Shown here one piece after another: positions 42,666 through 50,673 of a stretch of 64,000 bases of DNA. Origin of the DNA: Amorphoplanes friuliensis DSM 7358 (GTDB lineage: Bacteria > Actinomycetota > Actinomycetes > Mycobacteriales > Micromonosporaceae); contig NC_022657.1 in assembly GCF_000494755.1 (NCBI RefSeq), positions 5,866,001 through 5,930,000 of the forward strand, given 5' to 3'. The translations under genes and the position numbers were made by a program. Positions within the stretch are counted from its first letter, which is position 1. Each line of letters opens with the position of its first letter. The notes under the pieces were generated by a model that ran no database searches, had not been told where the DNA came from, and worked only from the letters and a program-made list of their open reading frames with translations.

Positions 42666-43526
42666 TCAACTCCCTACTGAGGTGCGGCGGCGCCGGGACA
42701 GCAGGAGCGCTGCCAGGACCAGGACGGCGAGCAGCAGCACGAACCATCCCGCGCCCAGCCGGCCGACCACACCACTCAACTCGCGCTGGAGATCCGCGGC
42801 AAGATTCACCACCGGATCCTGCCCGGAAGTCCTCAAATCCTTGACAAGCCGCAGCTCATACCATCCGTAGTAGGCCACGTACGCTCCGGCGAGAACCAGC
42901 ACCGCGCCGCCGATCCGCGGGACGAAGGCCGCCGCCCGGCGCAGCTTCGCCACGGCCGACACGCGGACCAGGGCGACGGCGAGCGCGGTCACCCCGATCA
43001 CGAGCCCCATCCCGGCGGCGTAGCTGACGAACAGCGCCACACCCTCACCGATCGAGCCGGCACGCAGGCTCGACACGACGATCGCCAGGAACGGCCCGAT
43101 CGCGCACCCGAGGGAGGCCACGGCGTACGCCATCCCGAAGAGCACCATCGACGCGGCCGAGCCGGTCAGCCGCGGTGCCCGCAGGCCCTTGCCGGGGCTC
43201 GGCAGCGAGCGGCCGGCGAGCAGCCAGCCGCCCAGCGCGACCAGCCCCAGCCCGAAAACGACGGTCAGCCAGGGCAGCCGCGGCATCAACCAGCCGGTCA
43301 GCGGGGCCAGCAGCAGCCCGAACGTGCCGAAGACCGCGACATAGCCGGCGGTCAGCGCGGCGGTGCAGCGCAGAGCGCGACCCACTGCCGCCACCGTCGC
43401 CCGCGGCCCGTCACTCTCCTCGCCCGCCACCAGCACCGACAGGTACGCCGGCAGCAGCGCGAAGCCGCACGGGTTGACGGCGCCGAGCATCCCGGCGGTG
43501 AGTGCGAGCAGCAGCGTGGCCTGCAC
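42666..43526 (-). CDS. CcdA/DsbD-type transmembrane thiol-electron carrier
   Basis: 286 residues, about seven to eight membrane segments. The two redox cysteines are in NPCGFALLPAYLSVLVAG (Cys20) and AVASLGCAIGPFLAIVV (Cys141), as in CcdA. It carries electrons from cytoplasmic thioredoxin to proteins outside the membrane. It follows the thioredoxin-like lipoprotein gene by three bases, so that protein is the likely acceptor. C-terminal Arg-rich end RRRR. Confidence 0.9.
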   Translation of the reverse strand: MQATLLLALTAGMLGAVNPCGFALLPAYLSVLVAGEESDGPRATVAAVGRALRCTAALTAGYVAVFGTFGLLLAPLTGWLMPRLPWLTVVFGLGLVALGGWLLAGRSLPSPGKGLRAPRLTGSAASMVLFGMAYAVASLGCAIGPFLAIVVSSLRAGSIGEGVALFVSYAAGMGLVIGVTALAVALVRVSAVAKLRRAAAFVPRIGGAVLVLAGAYVAYYGWYELRLVKDLRTSGQDPVVNLAADLQRELSGVVGRLGAGWFVLLLAVLVLAALLLSRRRRTSVGS

Positions 43527-43529
43527 GGC

Positions 43530-44099
43530 TCACGCCACCAACGACTTGACCTTGTCGGTCAGCTGCAGGTCGTCGAGATAACTGCGGACCACGACCTTGC
43601 CGGCCTTGTCGAGGATCACGTACGTGCTCTGCTCGGTGATGCCGAACTTCTTCCAGAGCTTGCCCGGCTCGTCGTCGAGGTGCGGCACGGCGCCGACCTC
43701 GAGGTCGGACACGAACTCGTGCATGTCCTTGTTGTTGCCCATACCCGCGATCCCGAGGATGTTGAGGCGGCCGGCGTACTCGTCCTGCAGGTCGCTGATC
43801 GACATCGCCTCACTGGCGCAGGTCGCGCACCACGGCGCCCAGAACCAGAGGATGGTCGGCTTGCCGGCCATGGTCGTCGCGTCGAAGGTCTTGCCGTCCA
43901 AGGTCCGGCCCGTGAACTTCAGCGACGCCGGCACGACCACACCGGGGACGCCGGCCGCGGGTGCGGACGCCCCGGTCCCGGCTGCCACCGGCAGCGCCGC
44001 GTCGGCTGCCGGCTCCGCCGCCGGGCTGCTGCCGCATCCGGCCAGGAGACCGGTCACCGCCGCCGCCGCGATCAGGGCCTTGAGCTTGGACACCGTCAC
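43530..44099 (-). CDS. TlpA/ResA-like thioredoxin-fold lipoprotein
   Basis: 189 residues. Lipobox LLAGC with Cys22, an Ala/Pro-rich spacer, then a thioredoxin-fold domain (about 58-189) with the active site FWAPWCATCASEAMS (Cys91 and Cys94) and a cis-Pro segment GAVPHLDDEPG. It should be anchored to the outer face of the membrane and receive electrons from the CcdA-like neighbour. The GTG start shares bases with the stop of the NuoF-like gene (GTGA). Confidence 0.92.
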   Translation of the reverse strand: MTVSKLKALIAAAAVTGLLAGCGSSPAAEPAADAALPVAAGTGASAPAAGVPGVVVPASLKFTGRTLDGKTFDATTMAGKPTILWFWAPWCATCASEAMSISDLQDEYAGRLNILGIAGMGNNKDMHEFVSDLEVGAVPHLDDEPGKLWKKFGITEQSTYVILDKAGKVVVRSYLDDLQLTDKVKSLVA

Positions 44100-45568
44100 T
44101 TCTTACCCGCTTCCGTCAGCCGCAGGGCGAGGGCCGGGCACACGTTGACCGCTTTGCGGGCACCGTTCTCCAGCCACGGCGGCAGCGGCGTCTGCGGGAA
44201 CGCCGGGAAGCCGTTGGCGTCGAGCCGGATGATCTCCGGAGCGACCGCCGAGCAGAGCCCGTGACCGTCGCAGCGCGACCAGTCCACCGCGAGCTTCCGC
44301 GCGCCCTGATCGGTGTGGTACGGCAGCGGCAGGATGCCGCGCACCTGCTTGCCGCAGCCCTCGCCGTTGGCGTGGAGCTCCACGTCCCGGGCGAAGACCT
44401 CGAGCGCCGACAGGGCAAAACGGGCGGTGCCGTCCGGGTGGCTGCAGGCGCCGCGGCCCTTGACCACACCGGCGGCCTGGCGCACGTTCTCCAGTGCACT
44501 GCCGCCGAGCGCGACCAGGGTGACCGCGCGGGCCAGGTCGGGCAGGCCGAGACGGCACGGGCCGCACTGACCGGCGGACTCACCGGCGAGGTACTGCGTG
44601 ACCTGGGCGACCTCACCCAGGGGGCACGTCGACGAGCCGATCGGGATCAGCATGCCGGCGCCCAGGGTGCCACCGACCTTGGCGAAGCCCTTGCGCGAGA
44701 TGGTGACGGTCTTGGCGGCCTCGGCGGTGATCCACTTGCCGTGGTACCCGCCGACGAGCAGCCCGGGGCCGATGTCGGCGCCGCACATCGTCAGCACGTC
44801 CATCAGCGGGGTGCCGGTCGGCGCCTCGACCACGGCGGGCGCGGTCGCCGAGCCGCCGACGGTCAGCATGACCGTGCCCGGCTCCTCGGGGATGCCGACC
44901 GCGTTGTACTCCCACGGGCCCAGCCGGGCCGCGATCGCCAGCTGCGAGTACGTCTCCGCGTTGGAGAGCAGGGTGGGCAGCCCGCCGACGCCGTTGTCAC
45001 TGGACCGGACCTTGCGGCCCGGCGGGATGTGCGCCTCGCCGTTGATGCCGCGGACGAGCGCGCCACCCTCACCGGAGATGAACCGGTGCGGGACGGTCAC
45101 GATCCGCGTCGGCACCGGCATCCGGCGCTCGGCCAGGGCCGCCGCGAGCGACTGCTGGCCGATGCCGTCATCGGCGATGCCGATCACGATCTCCTCGGCG
45201 TCGAGTGCGGCCGCCGCCAGCGCGGCACCGTCGAGGATCAGGTGCGGGCCGCGGGTCAGCACGGCCTTGTCCTTCCAGGACGGGGGCTCACCCTCGGTCG
45301 CGTTGACGACGATGACCGGGGGCAGGTCCTGGCGCTGACAGGAGTCGAGCACGGCACGGACCTTGCGGGCGAAGGGGAAACCCGCGCCGCCCCGTCCCCG
45401 CAGCTCGATGCGGTCGGCCAGACCGATCAGCTCACCGCTGGAGAGCGCGGCAAAACCGCCGTGCACCTCCTGATGGGCGATCAGGTCGAGCCGGCCGTAC
45501 TCGTCGAACCCCGCGGTGATCCGCGGAGTCCCGATGCTGGTGACTGGCGGGACCTGGTCTGAACTCAC
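44096..45568 (-). CDS. NuoF-like NADH dehydrogenase/ferredoxin fusion protein
   Basis: 490 residues. The FMN/NADH domain has IELRGRGGAGFPFARKV and VVNATEGEPPSWKDKAVL, corresponding to NuoF motifs; the N3-type cluster region reads ESAGQCGPCRLGL, where Ala replaces the first of the cluster cysteines, with a further Cys in GRGACSHPDG. The last 80 residues add a short ferredoxin (WSRCDGHGLCSAVAPEII and VNVCPALAL, three cysteines, [3Fe-4S]-like). It probably oxidises NAD(P)H or another donor and feeds electrons to the membrane partner next door. GTG 45568 overlaps the upstream stop (GTGA). Confidence 0.88.
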   Translation of the reverse strand: MSSDQVPPVTSIGTPRITAGFDEYGRLDLIAHQEVHGGFAALSSGELIGLADRIELRGRGGAGFPFARKVRAVLDSCQRQDLPPVIVVNATEGEPPSWKDKAVLTRGPHLILDGAALAAAALDAEEIVIGIADDGIGQQSLAAALAERRMPVPTRIVTVPHRFISGEGGALVRGINGEAHIPPGRKVRSSDNGVGGLPTLLSNAETYSQLAIAARLGPWEYNAVGIPEEPGTVMLTVGGSATAPAVVEAPTGTPLMDVLTMCGADIGPGLLVGGYHGKWITAEAAKTVTISRKGFAKVGGTLGAGMLIPIGSSTCPLGEVAQVTQYLAGESAGQCGPCRLGLPDLARAVTLVALGGSALENVRQAAGVVKGRGACSHPDGTARFALSALEVFARDVELHANGEGCGKQVRGILPLPYHTDQGARKLAVDWSRCDGHGLCSAVAPEIIRLDANGFPAFPQTPLPPWLENGARKAVNVCPALALRLTEAGKK

Positions 45569-47496
45569 TGTGCTTCCCCTCGCAGCTGACGCCAGTACTG
45601 GTCGTCAACCGATTCGTCCATGCCGCGGCCGCCCTTACCGCCACGACGAGCCCCCCGGCTCGTCGAACGGGCGGGTTCCTGCTGTGTCGCCCTGCGGGCC
45701 CGCCGGGACGCCATGTCGACCAGGGTCGGCGTCTCGTCGGGCTCCATGAAGTCCGCGTCGGCGGTGACACGCGGGTCACCGGCCAGGTCCACGAACTCGC
45801 TGCGGCTGTGCCGCCCCGAGTCGGCGCTGTCGACGTCAGCGCCCCGGTCGCGCCGGGCCCGGGGCGCAGTCTCCGCGTCTTCCGCGTATCGCGAGGCGCG
45901 GGACGGGCGCGGAGGCTCGTCGTCCGCGTAGCGACTGGACCGGCGGCGCGGCGGCGCCTCCTCGTAGTGCTCGTCCTCGGGGTAGCGGCGCTGCCGCGGT
46001 GCCGGCATGTCGTCCTCGTCGGCGAAGCGCCGGGAGCGCGGCGCCTCCTCCTCGGCGGCGCGACGGCTGCGCGGTGCCGGCATGTCGTCGTCCACCGCAC
46101 GACGGGTGCGCGGGGCAGGCATGTCGTCGTCGTCGGTGTACCGGCGGCTGCGCGGGCGCGGCGCCGGCTCCTCCTCGAACTCGGTGCCGGCGTACCGCCG
46201 CGAGCGCGGCCGTTCCTCGGCGAACTCGTCGTCGGCCCGGCGCCGGCCCCGCGGCACCGGCACCTCGTCGTCCTCGTCGTACCGGCGGAGGCCGTCCTCG
46301 ACAGCGCGGCGGGACATCGCCCGGGTCGGCTCGTCGAAGCGCTCGGCCGCGGCGGCCCGGCGCTGGCGGGGCGCGGGGACATCGTCCTCGGCGTACCGGG
46401 CGGAACGCGCCGCCGGCATGTCGTCGTCCTCGAACTCCCACCGCTGGGTGGGCGAGTCGTCGAAGTCACGGCGGCGGCGGGCCCGCTCGTCGTCGTCCAC
46501 ACCGCGGCGCGGGCGGCGCCCGGCGTCCAGCGGCACCGGGCTGACCGGAGCGGTGCTGATCGGCGCGGCGACCGGCTCCTCGCGCAGGGCCGGGGCACCC
46601 GTGGTCCGGGGCGAGGCGCCGGCGGCCGGCGCCCAGGTCTCCAGGGCGGCGGCCGGTGCGTTGCCGCGGTCGGAGACCACGGCGTCGTCGCGGCGGCTCT
46701 TGCCCCGGCTCTTGACACTCGCGGTCGTGGTCGGCACCAGCTTGCCGACCGGCTGGATCTTGCCCGTTCCGGTGCCGGCCTGCGACGCGAAGTCCTTGCG
46801 GCGGTTCAGGCTCACCGACAGGCGCACGGCCAGGCCGACCAGCACACCGACCACGCAGACCACGTAGCTGACGACGACCCAGGTGGCCGCCGGGCGGCCG
46901 GCACCCAGACCGTGCAGCAGCGCGATCGGCCACATCAGGTAGGAGATCGCGTGGATCCCGCGCCACATCCACGGCCGGCCCTTGCCGATGAACCGCGACC
47001 GGGCGATACCGGTCCACATGACCAGCACCATCACGTACGCGGACAGGCTGCCCAGACCGATGAAGAGCGTGTTGTACGGCACGAGGAACGGCACGAAGAC
47101 GTCCAGCACACCGACGTGCTGCTCGGCGACCTTGGTCCAGACGTGCACGAAGAGCGAGGCGACCGCGATGAGGCCGGTCGTGCGGTGCGCGGACTGCAGC
47201 AGCACCCGCTGGCGGATCGACAGGACCAGCCGGTCGGTGGCGACCAGTCCCAGCATGATCGTGATCGAGAGCGCCACGAGGCTGATGACACCCATGTAGA
47301 ACTCGGAGTACGCGAAGAAGTAGACGTAGGCGTACTTGCCCACGGAAGTCAGCATTGCGGCGGCCCAGAGCGCCGCAACGATCGAGACGCCGAGCACGGC
47401 GTAGCTGGCCTTCGACGGCGGTGTCCGGCCGCCGGTGGCACTCATGGGCACATCCACACGACTGGCGGATCGCTGGCTGTTCTTCGTCCGGGCCAT
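45565..47496 (-). CDS. Ferric-reductase-like transmembrane protein with long charged disordered tail
   Basis: 643 residues. Residues 30-235 hold six to seven membrane helices of the ferric reductase/cytochrome b type, with possible haem histidines in QSAHRTTGLIAVASLFVHVW and WRGIHAISYLMWPIALLHGL. From about 250 to the end the protein is disordered and strongly charged, built of repeating units such as RRYADDE, DDDMPAPRSRR and RSRRFADEDDM. The sequence ends with a short conserved-looking piece DESVDDQYWRQLRGEAQ. First gene of a five-gene leftward set. ATG 47496 has GAGGAG very close upstream; ATG 47445 is an alternative. Confidence 0.88.
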   Translation of the reverse strand: MARTKNSQRSASRVDVPMSATGGRTPPSKASYAVLGVSIVAALWAAAMLTSVGKYAYVYFFAYSEFYMGVISLVALSITIMLGLVATDRLVLSIRQRVLLQSAHRTTGLIAVASLFVHVWTKVAEQHVGVLDVFVPFLVPYNTLFIGLGSLSAYVMVLVMWTGIARSRFIGKGRPWMWRGIHAISYLMWPIALLHGLGAGRPAATWVVVSYVVCVVGVLVGLAVRLSVSLNRRKDFASQAGTGTGKIQPVGKLVPTTTASVKSRGKSRRDDAVVSDRGNAPAAALETWAPAAGASPRTTGAPALREEPVAAPISTAPVSPVPLDAGRRPRRGVDDDERARRRRDFDDSPTQRWEFEDDDMPAARSARYAEDDVPAPRQRRAAAAERFDEPTRAMSRRAVEDGLRRYDEDDEVPVPRGRRRADDEFAEERPRSRRYAGTEFEEEPAPRPRSRRYTDDDDMPAPRTRRAVDDDMPAPRSRRAAEEEAPRSRRFADEDDMPAPRQRRYPEDEHYEEAPPRRRSSRYADDEPPRPSRASRYAEDAETAPRARRDRGADVDSADSGRHSRSEFVDLAGDPRVTADADFMEPDETPTLVDMASRRARRATQQEPARSTSRGARRGGKGGRGMDESVDDQYWRQLRGEAQ

Positions 47497-47900
47497 AACT
47501 CCTCGTTCTCCGCAGCGGCAAGGTGTCCGTCCTGGGCGGTCGGGACACCGGCATCCGTGGGGGATACCCCGCGCTCGTTACTGTCGGGCTGGTCTACCGG
47601 CGTCCTGCCTTCCTCACGGTGTGTTGCTGCCGGTCTCCTGCCCTCCCCCATCTACGTGTGCGGCCCGGGTTCGGATGAACGTTCGGGAAGAACTTTCGGG
47701 CAGATCTTGCGCCCGGGTGCTACCGATCACCACGGTAAACCGTCTGAGCTGGAGAGATACCTGTCGGTAACCAAGGGGTAAGGGAAAAATAAAGTGTTAT
47801 CCCGAGTGATCCTCGGGCTCGGGCTGAACCTTTTGCCCGGCAGCACCGAACTACCTCACGTGCGTGCATCTTGACGCCTCTGCGTAAGGAGTTGGTTGCT
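47497..47900. other. Divergent intergenic region
   Basis: 404 bases between the ferric-reductase-like gene and a secreted-protein gene, holding promoters for both directions. A small palindrome ACGGTAAACCGT is at 47732-47743, an A/T-rich patch (GGGAAAAATAAAGTG) near 47780 and a short CCCGAG/CTCGGG hairpin near 47801-47816. I could not match it to a known riboswitch. No supported gene. Confidence 0.5.
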
Positions 47901-48704
47901 GTGCGGCATCGCGTCGCTCTGCTGTCCACGGTTCTGGCCATGGTCGCCGCGACACTTGCCCTCCCGGGCCGGGCCTCCGCGGTCGAACCCGGCTTCCAGG
48001 TGGCCATCACCGAGGTGCCCGGCACCTTCACCGCGGGCGCCCGGGCCCGGACGGTCACCGTCGTCGCCTCGTCCGAGCTGAACCGCTGCCAGAAGGTCCG
48101 CTGGTCCCTGATCATGCAGGTGTCCGGCCCGGACCTGGACGAGATCGAGGTCGCCCGCGTCGAGGACAACGGCAGCTTCCCGGTCCAGGTGGAGACGAGC
48201 GGCGCCGACACCGCCCGGATCACCGACGTCCGCCTCGACCCGGGCCAGCTCTGCCGTGGCCGTACCGTGACGGCCCGCTACCAGGTCGCCTTCGACGACA
48301 ACTCCGACTCCGGTCAGGTCCTCTTCCAGGCGCAGGCCTTCAACGCCGGCCGGACCCTGCTGCAGGAGACGACGGCCCGCAGCAAGATCACCGGCGAGGA
48401 GCCCGAGGCCGAGCCGACGAAGACCCCGTCGGAGAAGCCGTCGCCGAGCAAGTCGGCCTCCCCGGAACCGGAGGAGTCCGCGACCGACGAGCAGGCCGAC
48501 GAACCGGAGCCGGCGAAGACCCAGGACAACGTCGCCGCCGTGCCGGCCTCCGGCAGTGGTGGCACCCCGAGCCTCCTCGGTCCCGGCCTGATCGTCGGCG
48601 GCATCCTCGTCTTCCTCGGCGTCGGTCTGCTGATGCGGCTGCGGCTGCGCAACCGGGCCCCGAAACACAGCCAGGTGCCGACCGGCTTCTACCCGACCCA
48701 CTGA
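47901..48704 (+). CDS. Secreted, membrane-anchored protein of unknown function
   Basis: 267 residues. A signal peptide (VRHRVALLSTVLAMVAATLA, cleaved near RASA), a beta-rich domain with two cysteines (SELNRCQKVRW and PGQLCRGRTV), a Glu/Pro/Ser-rich linker (TKTPSEKPSPSKSASPEPEE), and a C-terminal membrane helix (LGPGLIVGGILVFLGVGLLM) followed by Arg-rich residues. It would display the domain at the cell surface. The start GTG 47901 is nine bases after AAGGAG; TTG 47871 is an alternative. Domain not recognised. Confidence 0.75.
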   Translation: MRHRVALLSTVLAMVAATLALPGRASAVEPGFQVAITEVPGTFTAGARARTVTVVASSELNRCQKVRWSLIMQVSGPDLDEIEVARVEDNGSFPVQVETSGADTARITDVRLDPGQLCRGRTVTARYQVAFDDNSDSGQVLFQAQAFNAGRTLLQETTARSKITGEEPEAEPTKTPSEKPSPSKSASPEPEESATDEQADEPEPAKTQDNVAAVPASGSGGTPSLLGPGLIVGGILVFLGVGLLMRLRLRNRAPKHSQVPTGFYPTH

Positions 48705-48723
48705 CAGCCGTAGATTCCTCCGG

Positions 48724-49278
48724 GTGAGGATGACTCGGCTCGTGCCGTACGCGGCTGCCGTCGTACTGCTGCTCGGCGGATGCGGGACGGCGGAGAACGA
48801 CCCGGAGAACGACCCTGGGCCCGGACCGGTCGCGACAGCGGCCGTGTCCGGTGACTTCAGCCCCATCGACGTGCAGTTCGCACAACAGCTGGTCCCGCAC
48901 CACCGCGAGGGCATCGAGCTCGCGCGGCTCGGTGCGGTGCGCGCGCAGCGGCCGGAGCTGCGGACGCTCGCCGAGGCCATCGTCGCCACACAGCAGGACG
49001 AGGTGATCCTGCTGACCGGCTGGCTCGCCACCTGGAAGCAGGATCCGCCCGGACCGGCCGCGAGCAGCAAAGAGCTCGCGGCCCTGCGCAAGACCTCCGG
49101 CGTCGCCTTCGAGCGCAGGTTCGTCACGCTGCTCAGCACCCACCAGAGCGAGGCGATCGCCCTGGCCAGGACGGAGAGTGAGGGCGGCCGCAACCGCGAT
49201 GCCCTGGCCCTCGCCAAGCAGATCCAGCTCTCCCGGACGGCCGAGATCGAGCAGCTGCGCACGGCGCTCGGCCCCTGA
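48724..49278 (+). CDS. DUF305 lipoprotein
   Basis: 184 residues. Lipobox LLLGGC with Cys20, then a DUF305 domain with the His-rich signature VQFAQQLVPHHREGIELARL and a second half VTLLSTHQSEAIALARTESE. DUF305 is a ferritin-like four-helix fold of unknown role, often near copper or metal genes. The start is GTG 48724 or ATG 48730; both sit in GGTGAGGATG and cannot be separated. It follows the secreted-protein gene by 19 bases. Confidence 0.88.
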   Translation: MRMTRLVPYAAAVVLLLGGCGTAENDPENDPGPGPVATAAVSGDFSPIDVQFAQQLVPHHREGIELARLGAVRAQRPELRTLAEAIVATQQDEVILLTGWLATWKQDPPGPAASSKELAALRKTSGVAFERRFVTLLSTHQSEAIALARTESEGGRNRDALALAKQIQLSRTAEIEQLRTALGP

Positions 49279-49401
49279 CGGACGATCTTCCTCCACGATT
49301 TCCTGGGGTAAACCTGCGGAAGACTTAGGCCGCAGCTAAGAGACCGTCGCGCACGGTAGCCCTAGGGTGGGTCGGGCGCAACGCCCTACTGTGGAGGATC
49401 C

Positions 49402-49989
49402 TTGAAGACCAAGACTGTCCGAATCTCGACCGGGGTCGGTGCGGCCGCGCTGGCGCTCGTCGCCATCTCCGCCGGCTCCTCGTTCGCGGACGACAAGCCC
49501 GCCCCCGTTGCACCGGCGAGCGCCGCGGACCGCTTCCTCGGCGGATCGACCACCGTTCCGGCCGAGCTCGTCCCCCCGGCCGGTAACACCCTGACCTCGG
49601 TCTTCAAGGCCAAGGGTGTCCAGATCTACGGCTGCACCGACGCCAAGTGGGCGCTCATCGAGCCCGCCGCCTCGCTCACCGGCATCACCCTGAAGCCGGT
49701 CAAGGTCGTCTCCGCCCTGCACTTCCGCGGACCGAGCTGGGAGTCCGACGAGGACGGCTCGCTGATCGAGGGCACCGCCCCGAAGTCGGCGCCGTCGGCC
49801 ACCCCGAACAGCATCCCGCAGCTGCTGGTGACCGGTGCGAAGACCCGCGGTCCGGGTGTCTTCGGTGACGTCACGTTCATCCAGCGCCTCTCGACGGTCG
49901 GCGGCGTCGCCCCGGCCACCGCCTGCGCCCCGGGCGAGACGAAGTCGGTGCCGTACAAGGCCGTGTACCGCTTCTTCAAGAAGAGCTGA
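49402..49989 (+). CDS. Secreted DUF3455 protein
   Basis: 195 residues. Signal peptide 1-29 (GVGAAALALVAISAGSSFA), then the DUF3455 domain: FKAKGVQIYGCTDAKWALIE, VSALHFRGPSWESDEDGSLI, PNSIPQLLVTGAKTRGPGVF and the end YKAVYRFFKKS. Two cysteines. Function unknown. The start is TTG 49402 with GGAGG five bases upstream, a clear case of a TTG start. Confidence 0.88.
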   Translation: MKTKTVRISTGVGAAALALVAISAGSSFADDKPAPVAPASAADRFLGGSTTVPAELVPPAGNTLTSVFKAKGVQIYGCTDAKWALIEPAASLTGITLKPVKVVSALHFRGPSWESDEDGSLIEGTAPKSAPSATPNSIPQLLVTGAKTRGPGVFGDVTFIQRLSTVGGVAPATACAPGETKSVPYKAVYRFFKKS

Positions 49990-50020
49990 CCCTCTTCGAC
50001 CTGACATTCCCGAGGGGCCG

Positions 50021-50059
50021 GATGCCGGTGCCCCGCCTGCTGGGCGGAGCACCGGCATC
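50021..50059. terminator. Bidirectional hairpin terminator
   Basis: GATGCCGGTGC (50021-50031) and its complement (50049-50059), with an inner CCGCC/GGCGG stem, between the DUF3455 gene and the leftward genes. Confidence 0.75.
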
Positions 50060-50065
50060 TCCCTG

Positions 50066-50196
50066 TCAGCCGCAGGCGTCCGCGAGCCGGTCGACCTGCT
50101 CCGGACCGGTCGCCCAGCAGTAGAGCATCACCTCGTCGGCGCCGAGATCCCGCACTGCGGCGTATCTCCGGGGAGCCAGCTGGAGTACCGGGGACC
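50066..50196 (-). pseudogene. C-terminal remnant of a luciferase-like (F420-type) oxidoreductase
   Basis: Reading leftward, the last 35 or so codons before the stop at 50066 give PRRYAAVRDLGADEVMLYCW followed by ATGPEQVDRLADACG, which looks like the end of LLM-class F420-dependent oxidoreductases. Immediately upstream the sequence becomes the acetyltransferase gene, so only this tail survives. No start codon or ribosome site fits it. Confidence 0.6.
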
Positions 50197-50673
50197 CTAC
50201 GCGTCGAGGCGCAGGACCGTCTCCTCGATTTCCTTGCCGCGGCCCGTGGCGTACGCGATCTCGGTCCCGATCGGGCGGAAGCCCGTCTTGCGGAGCACGG
50301 CCAGGGAGCCGGCGTTGTCGCCGGCCGCGCGCGCGGTGATCGGCCGGACCGTGACCAGCTCCAGGAGCAGGCCGAGGGCGTGGGTCGCGATGCCCCGGCC
50401 CCACCACTCGCGCCCCAGCCAGTAGGTGATCTCGGTGTCCCCACCGACCTCGAAACTCGCGATGTGCCCGGCCAGGACACCGTCCACGGTGATCGCCCGC
50501 ATCGTGACGTCGGGCCGGCCCAGCACCCGGGCCATGTGGGCGTCGAACTCGGAACGGTCGTCCGGGTCCTCGGCGGTGAACGCGGCCACCTGCACCGCCT
50601 CGGGGTCACGCATCTGGTCGTAGAACGTGTCCAGATCCTCGTCACGCACCGGCCGCAGACGGATGTCAGCCAT
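50197..50673 (-). CDS. GNAT-family N-acetyltransferase
   Basis: 158 residues. DIRLRPVRDEDLDTFYDQMR start, ITYWLGREWWGRGIATHALG acetyl-CoA loop, RAAGDNAGSLAVLRKTGFRP end. Typical small-molecule or protein N-acetyltransferase; substrate unknown. The ATG overlaps the stop of the PP2C gene by eight bases. Its stop directly abuts the luciferase-like remnant. Confidence 0.88.
   Translation of the reverse strand: MADIRLRPVRDEDLDTFYDQMRDPEAVQVAAFTAEDPDDRSEFDAHMARVLGRPDVTMRAITVDGVLAGHIASFEVGGDTEITYWLGREWWGRGIATHALGLLLELVTVRPITARAAGDNAGSLAVLRKTGFRPIGTEIAYATGRGKEIEETVLRLDA

Noticed and set aside
40906-43526. PASTA-type PknB/PstP cell-wall kinase cluster
   Set aside because: The kinases lack PASTA domains, and no rodA, pbpA or FHA genes are adjacent.
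47442-47651. 69-codon minus-strand frame at the start of the ferric-reductase-like gene
   Set aside because: Hydrophilic, overlaps the start of a better supported gene in another frame and has no ribosome site.
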